A DNA stretch of 64,000 nt from Siphlonurus alternatus (lineage: Eukaryota > Arthropoda > Insecta > Ephemeroptera > Siphlonuridae), in the NCBI GenBank assembly GCA_949825025.1, contig OX463778.1:41968646-42032645 (forward strand), given 5' to 3'. This document shows positions 12,598-26,598 of this stretch, piece by piece. Each line of letters begins with the position of its first letter. Position 1 is the first letter of the stretch. Both the position numbers and the translations under genes were made by a program. The notes below the pieces were generated by a model that was given only the letters and a program-made list of their open reading frames with translations, had not been told where the DNA came from and searched no databases.

Positions 12598-13010
12598 GTA
12601 CATTTCAGATTTTCAAGTGAAGTTAAATTTAATGGACAAATACCCACCACCACAAAAAGCTTGCAAATACAATTACATTCTTATAATTACAATGGTTACT
12701 ACAACCGGTTCAAACAAAGAACAGAAAAAACTTGCAGCAAACTTAAACTTATTTTTTAAAAATTACTTTACAAAAATTTAAACTGATGCAATCGGAAACC
12801 TCTCTATGAAATGCATTTGTGATATGTACAATTTTTTAGCAAAACAGATGAAATTGTTAAATGACAAGATGGCTTTTAGATTGAATTTTCTGACAAAATA
12901 TCTTGCAAAGAAATACATCCTTTCTACTAATTTACCACATCGGATCAATAAATCATATTTCTTTTTTTTTAGTATTTATTTAATTTTCACGTAACAGGCC
13001 AAAAATCGGT
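11911..13010 (+). repeat. Inner arm segment, left copy
   Basis: Unique-sequence DNA between the left array and the axis MITE, mirrored at 13405-14540. It includes a more GC-rich patch (about 12205-12300) with two TAGCGCG words and a (TA)n run at about 12517-12592. A 62-codon frame at 12806-12994 is repeated identically on the minus strand at 13421-13609. It shows no family motif and I do not call it a gene. Confidence 0.85.
12517..12592. repeat. (TA)n microsatellite, left inner arm
   Basis: TA run of about 75 bp. Its mirror at 13824-13945 is about 120 bp, one of the clearest length differences between the arms. Confidence 0.9.
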
Positions 13011-13404
13011 TTAAGGTAGAGATAACGCCGAAAAGCTGATCGACGTAATGCCCTTTGATTAAAATGTAAACCTTAGCAAATTGACAAAAATTCTGAATTT
13101 TTTTTGAGAGGCAGATATTAGTGCCTAAAAGCCACAGAAAAAATTTCAAAACAATTTAACGAGCCGATTTTTTTTAATTAACTTTTTTTAACTTTCAGCA
13201 TAGGGCTTTCCCATGGAGAGCCCAACTAAAAAATTAATTTGAAAAAATCGGCTCGTTAAATGTTTTTGAAACTTTTGCTATGGCTTTTAGGCACTAATAT
13301 CTGCCTCTCAAAAAAAATTCAGAATTTTTGTCAATTTGCTAAGGTTTACATTTTAATCAAAGGGCATTACGTCGATCAGCTTTTCGGCGTTATCTCTACC
13401 TTAA
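13011..13404. mobile_element. Foldback MITE at the palindrome axis, copy B
   Basis: The ends read TTAAGGTAGAGATAACGCCG and its exact complement. The arms are nearly perfect inverted repeats around a short spacer that contains GGGCTTTCCCATGGAGA. This spacer also occurs in the copy at 37650 and, in part, at 57147, so it is a family trait. The element midpoint is 13207.5, identical to that of the 21-kb inverted duplication. TTAA is present at both ends. Confidence 0.92.
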
Positions 13405-14540
<1,136 letters not shown>

Positions 14541-14924
14541 GTGTCTGGAAAAAAGTAACATCAAATGTCCGGAAAATATCAGGAAGAAAGTTGATCATCA
14601 GTAACGCAGGAAATTGTTTAAAATCATTTTACAATCATGTGTCAAATTTCCTGCTGTTACAACGTCCATGAATATTTAATAGTATACTTAACATAGTAAA
14701 ATAATCCATTAAATATTAACATCAAAATTCACGAAAATGACAAGGAGAAAGTTGATCATTACCACCTCAGAAATTACTATATATTAATTTTAGATCAATT
14801 CGTCAAGTTTCCTGCTGTTACAACGTCCTTGAATATTTAATAGTGTATAATTTAACATTGTAAAATAATGCATTAATTAGTAACATAAATATTCAGGAAA
14901 ATGTCAGGGAGAAAGTTGATCATT

Positions 14925-17900
14925 ACCACCTCAGAAATTACTTAATATTCATTTCAGATTCATTCGTCAAGTTTCCTGCTGTTACAACGTCCTTGAATAT
15001 TAAATGGTATATTTAACCTAGTAAAATAATGCATTAATTAGTACATCAAAATTCAGGAAAATGTCAGGGAGAAAGTTGATCAATACCACCTCAGAAATTA
15101 CTTTATATTAATTTTAGATCAATTCGTCAAGTTTCCTGCTGTTACAACGTCCTTGAATATTTAATAGTGTATAATTTAACATTGTAAAATAATGCATTAA
15201 TTAGTAACATCAAAATTCAGGAAAATGTCAGGGAGAAAGTTGATCATTACCACCTCAGAAATTACTTAATATTCATTTCAGATTCATTCGTCAAGTTTCC
15301 TGCTGTTACAACGTCTTGAATATTGAATAGTGTATTTAACAAAGTATAATAATGCATTAATTAGTAGATCAAAATTCAGGAAAATGTCAGGGAGAAAGTT
15401 GATCAATACCACCTCAGAAATTACTTTATATTCATTTTAGATCAATTCGTCAAGTTTCCTGCTGTTACAACGTCTTGAATATTTAGTAGTGTATTTAACA
15501 AAGTAAAATAATGCATTAATTAGTAACATCAAAATTCAGGAAAATGTCAGGGAGAAAGTTGATCATTACCACCTCAGAAATTACTTTATATTCATTTCAG
15601 ATTCATTCGTCAAGTTTCCTGCTGTTACAACGTCTTGAATATTGAATAGTGTATTTAACAAAGTATAATAATGCATTAATTAGTAACATCAAAAATCAGG
15701 AAAATGTCAGGGAGAAAGTTGATCATTATCACCTCAGAAATTACTTTAAATTCAATTTAGATTCATTCGTCAAGTTTCCTGCTGTTACAACGTCTTGAAT
15801 ATTGAATAGTGTATTTAACAAAGAATATTAATGCATTAATTAGTAACATCAAAAATCAGGAAAATGTCAGGGAGATAGTTGATCATTACCACCTCAGAAA
15901 TTACTTTATATTCATTTCAGATTCATTCGTCAAGTTTCCTGCTGTTACAACGTCTTGAATATTGAATAGTGTATTTAACAAAGTAAAATAATGCATTAAT
16001 TAGTAACATCAAAAATCAGGATAATGTCAGGGAGAAAGTTGATCATTACCACCTCAGAAATTACTTTATATTCATTTCAGATTCATTCGTCAAGTTTCCT
16101 GCTGTTACAACGTCTTGAATATTGAATAGTGTATTTAACAAAGAATATTAATGCATTAATTAGTAACATCAAAAATCAGGAAAATGTCAGGGAGATAGTT
16201 GATCATTACCACCTCAGAAATTACTTTATATTCATTTCGGATTCATTCGTCAAGTTTCCTGCTGTTACAACGTCTTGAATATTGAATAGTGTATTTAACA
16301 AAGTAAAATAATGCATTAATTAGTAACATCAAAAATCAGGATAATGTCAGGGAGAAAGTTGATCATTACCACCTCAGAAATTACTTTATATTCATTTCAG
16401 ATTCATTCGTCAAGTTTCCTGCTGTTACAACGTCTTGAATATTGAATAGTGTATTTAACAAAGTAAAATAATGCATTAATTAGTAACATCAAAAATCAGG
16501 ATAATGTCAGGGAGAAAGTTGATCATTACCACCTCAGAAATTACTTTATATTCATTTCAGATTCATTCGTCAAGTTTCCTGCTGTTACAACGTCTTGAAT
16601 ATTGAATAGTGTATTTAACAAAGTAAAATAATGCATTAATTAGTAACATCAAAAATCAGGAAAATGTCAGGGAGAAAGTTGATCATTACCACCTCAGAAA
16701 TTACTTTATATTCAATTTAGATTCATTCGTCAAGTTTCCTGCTGTTACAACGTCCTTGAATATTTAATAGTATATTTAACATAGTAAAATAATGCATTAA
16801 TTAGTACATCAAAATTCAGGAAAATGTCAGGGAGAAAGTTGATCAATACCAACTCAGAAATTACTTTATATTCATTTTAGATCAATTCGTCAAGTTCCCT
16901 GCTGTTACAACGTCCTTGAATTTAATAGTATGATACTTAACATATTAAAATAATGCATTAATTAGTAAAACATCAAAATTCAGGAAAATGTCAGGGAGAA
17001 AGTTGATCATTACCACCTCAGAAATTACTTTATATTCATTTCAGATTCATTCGTCAAGTTTCCTGCTGTTACAACGTCTTGAATATTTAATAGTGTATTT
17101 AACATAGTAAAATAATGCATTAATTAGTACATCAAAATTCAGGAAAATGTCAGGGAGAAAGTTGATCATTACCACCTCAGAAATTACTTTATATTCAATT
17201 CAGATTCATTCGTCAAGTTTCCTGCTGTTACAACGTCTTGAATATTGAATAGTGTATTTAACAAAGTATAAATAATGCATTAATTAGTAACATCAAAATT
17301 CAGGAAAATGTCAGGGAGAAAGTTGATCATTACCACCTCAGAAATTACTTTATATTCATTTCAGATTCATTCGTCAAGTTTCCTGCTGTTACAACGTCTT
17401 GAATATTGAATAGTGTATTTAACAAAGTAAAATAATGCATTAATCAGTAACATCAAAATTCAGGTAAAAATCAGGGAGAAAGTTGATCATTACCACCTCA
17501 GAAATTACTTTAAATTCAATTTAGATTCATTCGTCAAGTTTCCTGCTGTTACAACGTCCTTGAATATTTAATAGTATATTTAACATAGTAAAATAATGCA
17601 TTAATTAGTACATCAAAATTCAGGAAAATGTCAGGGAGAAAGTTGATCAATACCACCTCAGAAATTACTTTATATTCATTTTAGATCAATTCGTCAAGTT
17701 CCCTGCTGTTACAACGTCCTTGAATATTTAATAGTATACTTAACATAGTAAAATAATGCATTAATTAGTAACATCAAATTTCAGGAAAATGTCAGGGAGA
17801 AAGTTGATCATTACCACCTCAGAAATTACTTAATATTCATTTCAGATTCATTCGTCAAGTTTCCTGCTGTTACAACGTCTTGAATATTGAATAGTGTATT

Positions 17901-19264
17901 TAACAAAGTATATTAATGCATTAATTAGTAACATCAAAAATCAGGAAAATGTCAGGGAGAAAGTTGATCATTACCACCTCAGAAATTACTTTATATTCAT
18001 TTCAGATTCATTCGTCAAGTTTCCTGCTGTTACAACGTCTTGAATATTGAATAGTGTATTTAACAAAGTAAAAAATAATGCATTAATTAGTAACATCAAA
18101 ATTCAGGAAAATGTCAGGGAGAAAGTTGATCATTACCACCTCAGAAATTACTTTATATTCAATTCAGATTCATTCGTCAAGTTTCCTGCTGTTACAACGT
18201 CTTGAATATTGAATAGTGTATTTAACAAAGTATAATAATGCATTAATTAGTAACATCAAAAATCAGGAAAATGTCAGGGAGAAAGTTGATCATTATCACC
18301 TCAGAAATTACTTTAAATTCAATTTAGATTCATTCGTCAAGTTTCCTGCTGTTACAACGTCCTTGAATATTTAATAGTATATATTTAACATAGTAAAATA
18401 ATGCATTAATTAGTACATCAAAATTCAGGAAAATGTCAGGGAGAAAGTTGATCATTACCACCTCCGAAATTACTTTATATTCATTTCAGATTCATTCGTC
18501 AAGTATGCTGCTGTTACAACGTCCTTGAATATTTAATAGTGTATTTAACAAAGTATATTAATGCATTAATTATTAACATCAAAATTCAGGAAAATGTCAG
18601 GGAGAAAGTTGATCATTACCACCTCAAAAATTACTTTATATTCATTTTAGATCAATTCGTCAAGTTCCCTGCTGTTACAACGTCCTCGAATTTAATAGTA
18701 TGATACTTAACATATTAAAATAATGCATTAATTAGTAACATCAAATTTCAGGAAAATGTCAGGGAGAAAGTTGATCATTACCACCTCAGAAATTACTTAA
18801 TATTCATTTCAGATTCATTCGTCAAGTTTCCTGCTGTTACAACGTCTTGAATATTGAATAGTGTATTTAACAAAGTATATTAATGCATTAATTAGTAACA
18901 TCAAAAATCAGGAAAATGTCAGGGAGAAAGTTGATCATTACCACCTCAGAAATTACTTTATATTCATTTCAGATTCATTCGTCAAGTTTCCTGCTGTTAC
19001 AACGTCTTGAATATTGAATAGTGTATTTAACAAAGTAAAAAATAATGCATTAATTAGTAACATCAAAATTCAGGAAAATGTCAGGGAGAAAGTTGATCAT
19101 TACCACCTCAGAAATTACTTTATATTCAATTCAGATTCATTCGTCAAGTTTCCTTCTGTTACAACGTCTTGAATATTGAATAGTGTATTTAACAAAGTAA
19201 AAAATAATGCATTAATTAGTAACATCAAAATTCAGGAAAATGTCAGGGAGAAAGTTGATCATTA
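14925..19264 (-). repeat. 4.34-kb higher-order unit, copy 1
   Basis: A run of about 27 monomers repeated with an offset of 4339-4340 bp. Checked landmarks: 14984 to 19323, 16741 to 21081, 18461 to 22801, 19141 to 23481. Only rare indels separate the two copies. Confidence 0.85.
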
Positions 19265-22200
19265 CCACCTCAGAAATTACCTAATATTCATTTCAGATTC
19301 ATTCGTCAAGTTTCCTGCTGTTACAACGTCCTTGAATATTAAATGGTATATTTAACCTAGTAAAATAATGCATTAATTAGTACATCAAAATTCAGGAAAA
19401 TGTCAGGGAGAAAGTTGATCAATACCACCTCAGAAATTACTTTATATTAATTTTAGATCAATTCGTCAAGTTTCCTGCTGTTACAACGTCCTTGAATATT
19501 TAATAGTGTATAATTTAACATTGTAAAATAATGCATTAATTAGTAACATCAAAATTCAGGAAAATGTCAGGGAGAAAGTTGATCATTACCACCTCAGAAA
19601 TTACTTAATATTCATTTCAGATTCATTCGTCAAGTTTCCTGCTGTTACAACGTCTTGAATATTGAATAGTGTATTTAACAAAGTATTAATAATGCATTAA
19701 TTAGTAGATCAAAATTCAGGAAAATGTCAGGGAGAAAGTTGATCAATACCACCTCAGAAATTACTTTATATTCATTTTAGATCAATTCGTCAAGTTTCCT
19801 GCTGTTACAACGTCTTGAATATTTAATAGTGTATTTAACAAAGTAAAATAATGCATTAATTAGTAACATCAAAATTCAGGAAAATGTCAGGGAGAAAGTT
19901 GATCATTACCACCTCAGAAATTACTTTATATTCATTTCAGATTCATTCGTCAAGTTTCCTGCTGTTACAACGTCTTGAATATTGAATAGTGTATTTAACA
20001 AAGTATAATAATGCATTAATTAGTAACATCAAAAATCAGGAAAATGTCAGGGAGAAAGTTGATCATTATCACCTCAGAAATTACTTTAAATTCAATTTAG
20101 ATTCATTCGTCAAGTTTCCTGCTGTTACAACGTCTTGAATATTGAATAGTGTATTTAACAAAGAATATTAATGCATTAATTAGTAACATCAAAAATCAGG
20201 AAAATGTCAGGGAGATAGTTGATCATTACCACCTCAGAAATTACTTTATATTCATTTCAGATTCATTCGTCAAGTTTCCTGCTGTTACAACGTCTTGAAT
20301 ATTGAATAGTGTATTTAACAAAGTAAAATAATGCATTAATTAGTAACATCAAAAATCAGGATAATGTCAGGGAGAAAGTTGATCATTACCACCTCAGAAA
20401 TTACTTTATATTCATTTCAGATTCATTCGTCAAGTTTCCTGCTGTTACAACGTCTTGAATATTGAATAGTGTATTTAACAAAGAATATTAATGCATTAAT
20501 TAGTAACATCAAAAATCAGGAAAATGTCAGGGAGATAGTTGATCATTACCACCTCAGAAATTACTTTATATTCATTTCGGATTCATTCGTCAAGTTTCCT
20601 GCTGTTACAACGTCTTGAATATTGAATAGTGTATTTAACAAAGTAAAATAATGCATTAATTAGTAACATCAAAAATCAGGATAATGTCAGGGAGAAAGTT
20701 GATCATTACCACCTCAGAAATTACTTTATATTCATTTCAGATTCATTCGTCAAGTTTCCTGCTGTTACAACGTCTTGAATATTGAATAGTGTATTTAACA
20801 AAGTAAAATAATGCATTAATTAGTAACATCAAAAATCAGGATAATGTCAGGGAGAAAGTTGATCATTACCACCTCAGAAATTACTTTATATTCATTTCAG
20901 ATTCATTCGTCAAGTTTCCTGCTGTTACAACGTCTTGAATATTGAATAGTGTATTTAACAAAGTAAAATAATGCATTAATTAGTAACATCAAAAATCAGG
21001 AAAATGTCAGGGAGAAAGTTGATCATTACCACCTCAGAAATTACTTTATATTCAATTTAGATTCATTCGTCAAGTTTCCTGCTGTTACAACGTCCTTGAA
21101 TATTTAATAGTATATTTAACATAGTAAAATAATGCATTAATTAGTACATCAAAATTCAGGAAAATGTCAGGGAGAAAGTTGATCAATACCAACTCAGAAA
21201 TTACTTTATATTCATTTTAGATCAATTCGTCAAGTTCCCTGCTGTTACAACGTCCTTGAATTTAATAGTATGATACTTAACATATTAAAATAATGCATTA
21301 ATTAGTAAAACATCAAAATTCAGGAAAATGTCAGGGAGAAAGTTGATCATTACCACCTCAGAAATTACTTTATATTCATTTCAGATTCATTCGTCAAGTT
21401 TCCTGCTGTTACAACGTCTTGAATATTTAATAGTGTATTTAACATAGTAAAATAATGCATTAATTAGTACATCAAAATTCAGGAAAATGTCAGGGAGAAA
21501 GTTGATCATTACCACCTCAGAAATTACTTTATATTCAATTCAGATTCATTCGTCAAGTTTCCTGCTGTTACAACGTCTTGAATATTGAATAGTGTATTTA
21601 ACAAAGTATAAATAATGCATTAATTAGTAACATCAAAATTCAGGAAAATGTCAGGGAGAAAGTTGATCATTACCACCTCAGAAATTACTTTATATTCATT
21701 TCAGATTCATTCGTCAAGTTTCCTGCTGTTACAACGTCTTGAATATTGAATAGTGTATTTAACAAAGTAAAATAATGCATTAATCAGTAACATCAAAATT
21801 CAGGTAAAAATCAGGGAGAAAGTTGATCATTACCACCTCAGAAATTACTTTAAATTCAATTTAGATTCATTCGTCAAGTTTCCTGCTGTTACAACGTCCT
21901 TGAATATTTAATAGTATATTTAACATAGTAAAATAATGCATTAATTAGTACATCAAAATTCAGGAAAATGTCAGGGAGAAAGTTGATCAATACCACCTCA
22001 GAAATTACTTTATATTCATTTTAGATCAATTCGTCAAGTTCCCTGCTGTTACAACGTCCTTGAATATTTAATAGTATACTTAACATAGTAAAATAATGCA
22101 TTAATTAGTAACATCAAATTTCAGGAAAATGTCAGGGAGAAAGTTGATCATTACCACCTCAGAAATTACTTAATATTCATTTCAGATTCATTCGTCAAGT

Positions 22201-23604
22201 TTCCTGCTGTTACAACGTCTTGAATATTGAATAGTGTATTTAACAAAGTATATTAATGCATTAATTAGTAACATCAAAAATCAGGAAAATGTCAGGGAGA
22301 AAGTTGATCATTACCACCTCAGAAATTACTTTATATTCATTTCAGATTCATTCGTCAAGTTTCCTGCTGTTACAACGTCTTGAATATTGAATAGTGTATT
22401 TAACAAAGTAAAAAATAATGCATTAATTAGTAACATCAAAATTCAGGAAAATGTCAGGGAGAAAGTTGATCATTACCACCTCAGAAATTACTTTATATTC
22501 AATTCAGATTCATTCGTCAAGTTTCCTGCTGTTACAACGTCTTGAATATTGAATAGTGTATTTAACAAAGTATAATAATGCATTAATTAGTAACATCAAA
22601 AATCAGGAAAATGTCAGGGAGAAAGTTGATCATTATCACCTCAGAAATTACTTTAAATTCAATTTAGATTCATTCGTCAAGTTTCCTGCTGTTACAACGT
22701 CCTTGAATATTTAATAGTATATATTTAACATAGTAAAATAATGCATTAATTAGTACATCAAAATTCAGGAAAATGTCAGGGAGAAAGTTGATCATTACCA
22801 CCTCCGAAATTACTTTATATTCATTTCAGATTCATTCGTCAAGTATGCTGCTGTTACAACGTCCTTGAATATTTAATAGTGTATTTAACAAAGTATATTA
22901 ATGCATTAATTATTAACATCAAAATTCAGGAAAATGTCAGGGAGAAAGTTGATCATTACCACCTCAAAAATTACTTTATATTCATTTTAGATCAATTCGT
23001 CAAGTTCCCTGCTGTTACAACGTCCTCGAATTTAATAGTATGATACTTAACATATTAAAATAATGCATTAATTAGTAACATCAAATTTCAGGAAAATGTC
23101 AGGGAGAAAGTTGATCATTACCACCTCAGAAATTACTTAATATTCATTTCAGATTCATTCGTCAAGTTTCCTGCTGTTACAACGTCTTGAATATTGAATA
23201 GTGTATTTAACAAAGTATATTAATGCATTAATTAGTAACATCAAAAATCAGGAAAATGTCAGGGAGAAAGTTGATCATTACCACCTCAGAAATTACTTTA
23301 TATTCATTTCAGATTCATTCGTCAAGTTTCCTGCTGTTACAACGTCTTGAATATTGAATAGTGTATTTAACAAAGTAAAAAATAATGCATTAATTAGTAA
23401 CATCAAAATTCAGGAAAATGTCAGGGAGAAAGTTGATCATTACCACCTCAGAAATTACTTTATATTCAATTCAGATTCATTCGTCAAGTTTCCTTCTGTT
23501 ACAACGTCTTGAATATTGAATAGTGTATTTAACAAAGTAAAAAATAATGCATTAATTAGTAACATCAAAATTCAGGAAAATGTCAGGGAGAAAGTTGATC
23601 ATTA
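19265..23604 (-). repeat. 4.34-kb higher-order unit, copy 2
   Basis: Direct repeat of 14925-19264 in the same orientation. After about 23604 the order changes to shorter repeats of about 1.13 kb and 0.97 kb (7 and 6 monomers), marked by the ACCTCCGAAATTAC variant. Confidence 0.85.
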
Positions 23605-25198
23605 CCACCTCAGAAATTACTTTATATTCAATTCAGATTCATTCGTCAAGTTTCCTGCTGTTACAACGTCTTGAATATTGAATAGTGTATTTAACAAAGT
23701 ATAATAATGCATTAATTAGTAACATCAAAAATCAGGAAAATGTCAGGGAGAAAGTTGATCATTATCACCTCAGAAATTACTTTAAATTCAATTTAGATTC
23801 ATTCGTCAAGTTTCCTGCTGTTACAACGTCCTTGAATATTTAATAGTATATATTTAACATAGTAAAATAATGCATTAATTAGTACATCAAAATTCAGGAA
23901 AATGTCAGGGAGAAAGTTGATCATTACCACCTCCGAAATTACTTTATATTCATTTCAGATTCATTCGTCAAGTTTGCTGCTGTTACAACGTCCTTGAATA
24001 TTTAATAGTATATTTAACAAAGTAAAATAATGCATTAATTAGTAACATAAAAAATCAGGAAAATGTCAGGGAGAAAGTTGATCATTACCACCTCAAAAAT
24101 TACTTTATATTCATTTTAGATCAATTCGTCAAGTTCCCTGCTGTTACAACGTCCTCGAATTTAATAGTATGATACTTAACATATTAAAATAATGCATTAA
24201 TTAGTAACATCAAATTTCAGGAAAATGTCAGGGAGAAAGTTGATCATTACCACCTCAGAAATTACTTAATATTCATTTCAGATTCATTCGTCAAGTTTCC
24301 TGCTGTTACAACGTCTTGAATATTGAATAGTGTATTTAACAAAGTATATTAATGCATTAATTAGTAACATCAAAAATCAGGAAAATGTCAGGGAGAAAGT
24401 TGATCATTACCACCTCAGAAATTACTTTATATTCATTTCAGATTCATTCGTCAAGTTTCCTGCTGTTACAACGTCTTGAATATTGAATAGTGTATTTAAC
24501 AAAGTAAAAAATAATGCATTAATTAGTAACATCAAAATTCAGGAAAATGTCAGGGAGAAAGTTGATCATTACCACCTCAGAAATTACTTTATATTCAATT
24601 CAGATTCATTCGTCAAGTTTCCTGCTGTTACAACGTCTTGAATATTGAATAGTGTATTTAACAAAGTATAATAATGCATTAATTAGTAACATCAAAAATC
24701 AGGAAAATGTCAGGGAGAAAGTTGATCATTATCACCTCAGAAATTACTTTAAATTCAATTTAGATTCATTCGTCAAGTTTCCTGCTGTTACAACGTCCTT
24801 GAATATTTAATAGTATATATTTAACATAGTAAAATAATGCATTAATTAGTACATCAAAATTCAGGAAAATGTCAGGGAGAAAGTTGATCATTACCACCTC
24901 CGAAATTACTTTATATTCATTTCAGATTCATTCGTCAAGTTTGCTGCTGTTACAACGTCCTTGAATATTTAATAGTATATTTAACAAAGTAAAATAATGC
25001 ATTAATTAGTAACATAAAAAATCAGGAAAATGTCAGGGAGAAAGTTGATCATTACCACCTCAGAAATTACTTTATATTCATTATAGATCAATTCGTCAAG
25101 TTCCCTGCTGTTACAACGTCTTGAATATTGAATAGTGTATTTAACAAAGTAAAATAATGCATTAATTAGTAACATCAAAAATCAGAAAAATGTCAGGG

Positions 25199-25228
25199 AC
25201 ATTTATTAAATATATATTTAATAAATGT
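25199..25228. repeat. 30-bp perfect palindrome at the satellite/flank junction
   Basis: The sequence ACATTTATTAAATAT is followed directly by its complement. It joins the truncated last monomer (ending CAGGG) to the right outer flank. The left arm has only one half, followed by (TA)n. Confidence 0.9.
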
Positions 25229-26083
25229 TTGGACAGATCGATATTTATATATTATAACATGCTTGCTAGGTACATAATAGTTTCAAATTATCATTTCGGC
25301 AACGCAGTAGTTCTTTATAATGAAACCGTCGGAAGAAATAAATCTCGGCCACATAATTATATGCCATGCAGCAATTAATTGCATATATAACATGCATATA
25401 AAGTACTTATGTGAACTAATTGAGAAACTTATAATTATTATATCTCCGTTTTATGCGAGTTTCTCTCTAAGTAATGCCGTTTTTATGTATTTAATATGCC
25501 GTGTAATCTTGCAACATGCTTCGATTTGGTCATGAAACTATAATATTATAATTATATACAATATAACAAAAATATATTTTAATGTAGATAACACCTTGAT
25601 CTTTAAATTTTTAGTGCGCTTTCGCACTTTTTGAGGACAGTATGGCCATCTGTTGGCACAAGGTTTAACTATTAACTATCTAGACGCTGATTGGTCGGAT
25701 TGGTTTTTTCGTGTCGATGCCAACTTCACGACTGTTCAAAGTGGTTGAGAATCCATCTTGCGTTGCCAAATTTAGCGGCCTCTTATCCCTCCATATGATT
25801 AACATGTAATCTTATTAATTCAATTACTCGCTAATTATGCAATTTGCCGCTTAATGAATACTCTTATTGGCCTTCAATTTACACGTAGAATTTTATCATG
25901 TGCTTACTTTTCGTATACGTTAGAGCGAAGAATTCTCCTGTCGTACCGCTTTTCCAGTTCCATCGTTTGAATTTTTCGCGGATGAAATTGGATCCAAAAA
26001 CGCGATCGTCATCTGTTTTTTTGTAGTTCCTCACTGGCCGCGAGGGAGCAGCAGTCCCCACCTTACTATCCAGCCACCTTGCT
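25229..26083 (-). repeat. Right outer flank of the palindrome
   Basis: Inverted copy of 6020-6725 plus about 4932-5061 and 5200-5233. It holds the empty site for the 5234-6019 transposon. A 74-codon minus-strand frame (25879-26103) and left-arm frames share the phrase PVRNYKKT, but only because the DNA is duplicated. I see no family signature. Confidence 0.85.
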
Positions 26084-26099
26084 CTCCTCCTTCCTCCTT

Positions 26100-26198
26100 T
26101 CATTTTAGTCCTTCACACCGCATCCATTTTGATTTCGCCGGTGCTTCAGCGGCAAACAAATTACAAAGTGTTGTTTCAGCGTTTGTTCTAAACTAAAG
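26100..26198 (+). promoter_or_regulatory. Probable promoter-proximal DNA and 5' UTR exon of the RGG gene
   Basis: Directly right of the palindrome edge lies a less AT-rich stretch ending AACTAAAG/GTAAAT, a good splice donor at 26199. A matching acceptor (TCTAG) at 26487 precedes the first ATG. The transcription start is not determinable here. The idea of a noncoding first exon rests on the donor/acceptor pair only. Confidence 0.4.
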
Positions 26199-26488
26199 GT
26201 AAATTAAAATATTCGAAAATGCAAAACTCTTTCCAACGAATGTACTTATCTCTTATTAATTGGCGTGCATCCATTTAATTTCAATTAATTCGTTCTTAAA
26301 TGTTTGGTCAATGTGCCGGATGCTTCCAGCAAGCAGTCCATCGGCATTATTTTTTACTGGATTGGTGCATGTATTATATTATATCTTATATGTTTTTTAA
26401 TTCAACGCAGAATTGGCCAAATAGGGATAAAAATATGTTCTTAGTTTCCTAGATTAAAAATGTAAAAATTTTGTGTTTACTGTCTAGA

Positions 26489-26598
26489 ATGGCAATGATG
26501 GGAGAGAGAGGTGGTGGCTTCGGCCGTGGAAGAGGCATGGCTGGTCGTGGAGGTCCTCCCAGAGGTCGTGGAACCTTTGGTGATAGAGGAGTTGTTAG
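26489..26598 (+). CDS. RGG gene coding exon 1
   Basis: Begins MAMMGERGGGFGRGRG and ends in a split codon (AG) at the donor GTATGA. The acceptor TCTAG lies one base before the ATG. Confidence 0.8.

Larger units (their letters stand above)
4932..13207 (+). repeat. Left arm of ~21-kb imperfect inverted duplication
   Basis: The sequence from GGTGGCTGGATAGTAAGG (about 4932) to the axis is mirrored on the right side, ending at about 26083. Outer parts (4932-5061, about 5200-5233, 6020-6725) match 25199-26083 inverted. The satellite arrays face opposite ways. The inner part (11911-13010) matches 13405-14540 inverted, nearly base for base. The midpoint of mirrored positions 12806/13609 and 13011/13404 is 13207.5. 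Left-only material includes a ~130-bp insertion near 5062-5195, a TIR element at 5234-6019, a (TA)n tract and about 430 bp before the array, and a hAT-like element at 7721. Confidence 0.92.
14541..25198 (-). repeat. Right satellite array, ~160-bp monomer, with higher-order structure
   Basis: The same satellite as on the left in inverted orientation (CCTGCTGTTACAACGTC marks each unit), roughly 65 units. Variants distinguish blocks: linker ATATTAAATGGTATATTTAAC occurs near 15002 and 19337; the private change TCCTTCTGTT occurs near 19151 and 23491; ACCTCCGAAATTAC occurs near 18460, 22800, 23930 and 24897. The array ends abruptly at the palindrome at 25199. Confidence 0.95.

Noticed and set aside
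25879..26103. 74-codon minus-strand ORF shared with the left arm (about 4930-5060)
   Set aside because: It is conserved only as duplicated DNA. The left version is broken by an insertion and carries no family signature, so I do not call a gene.
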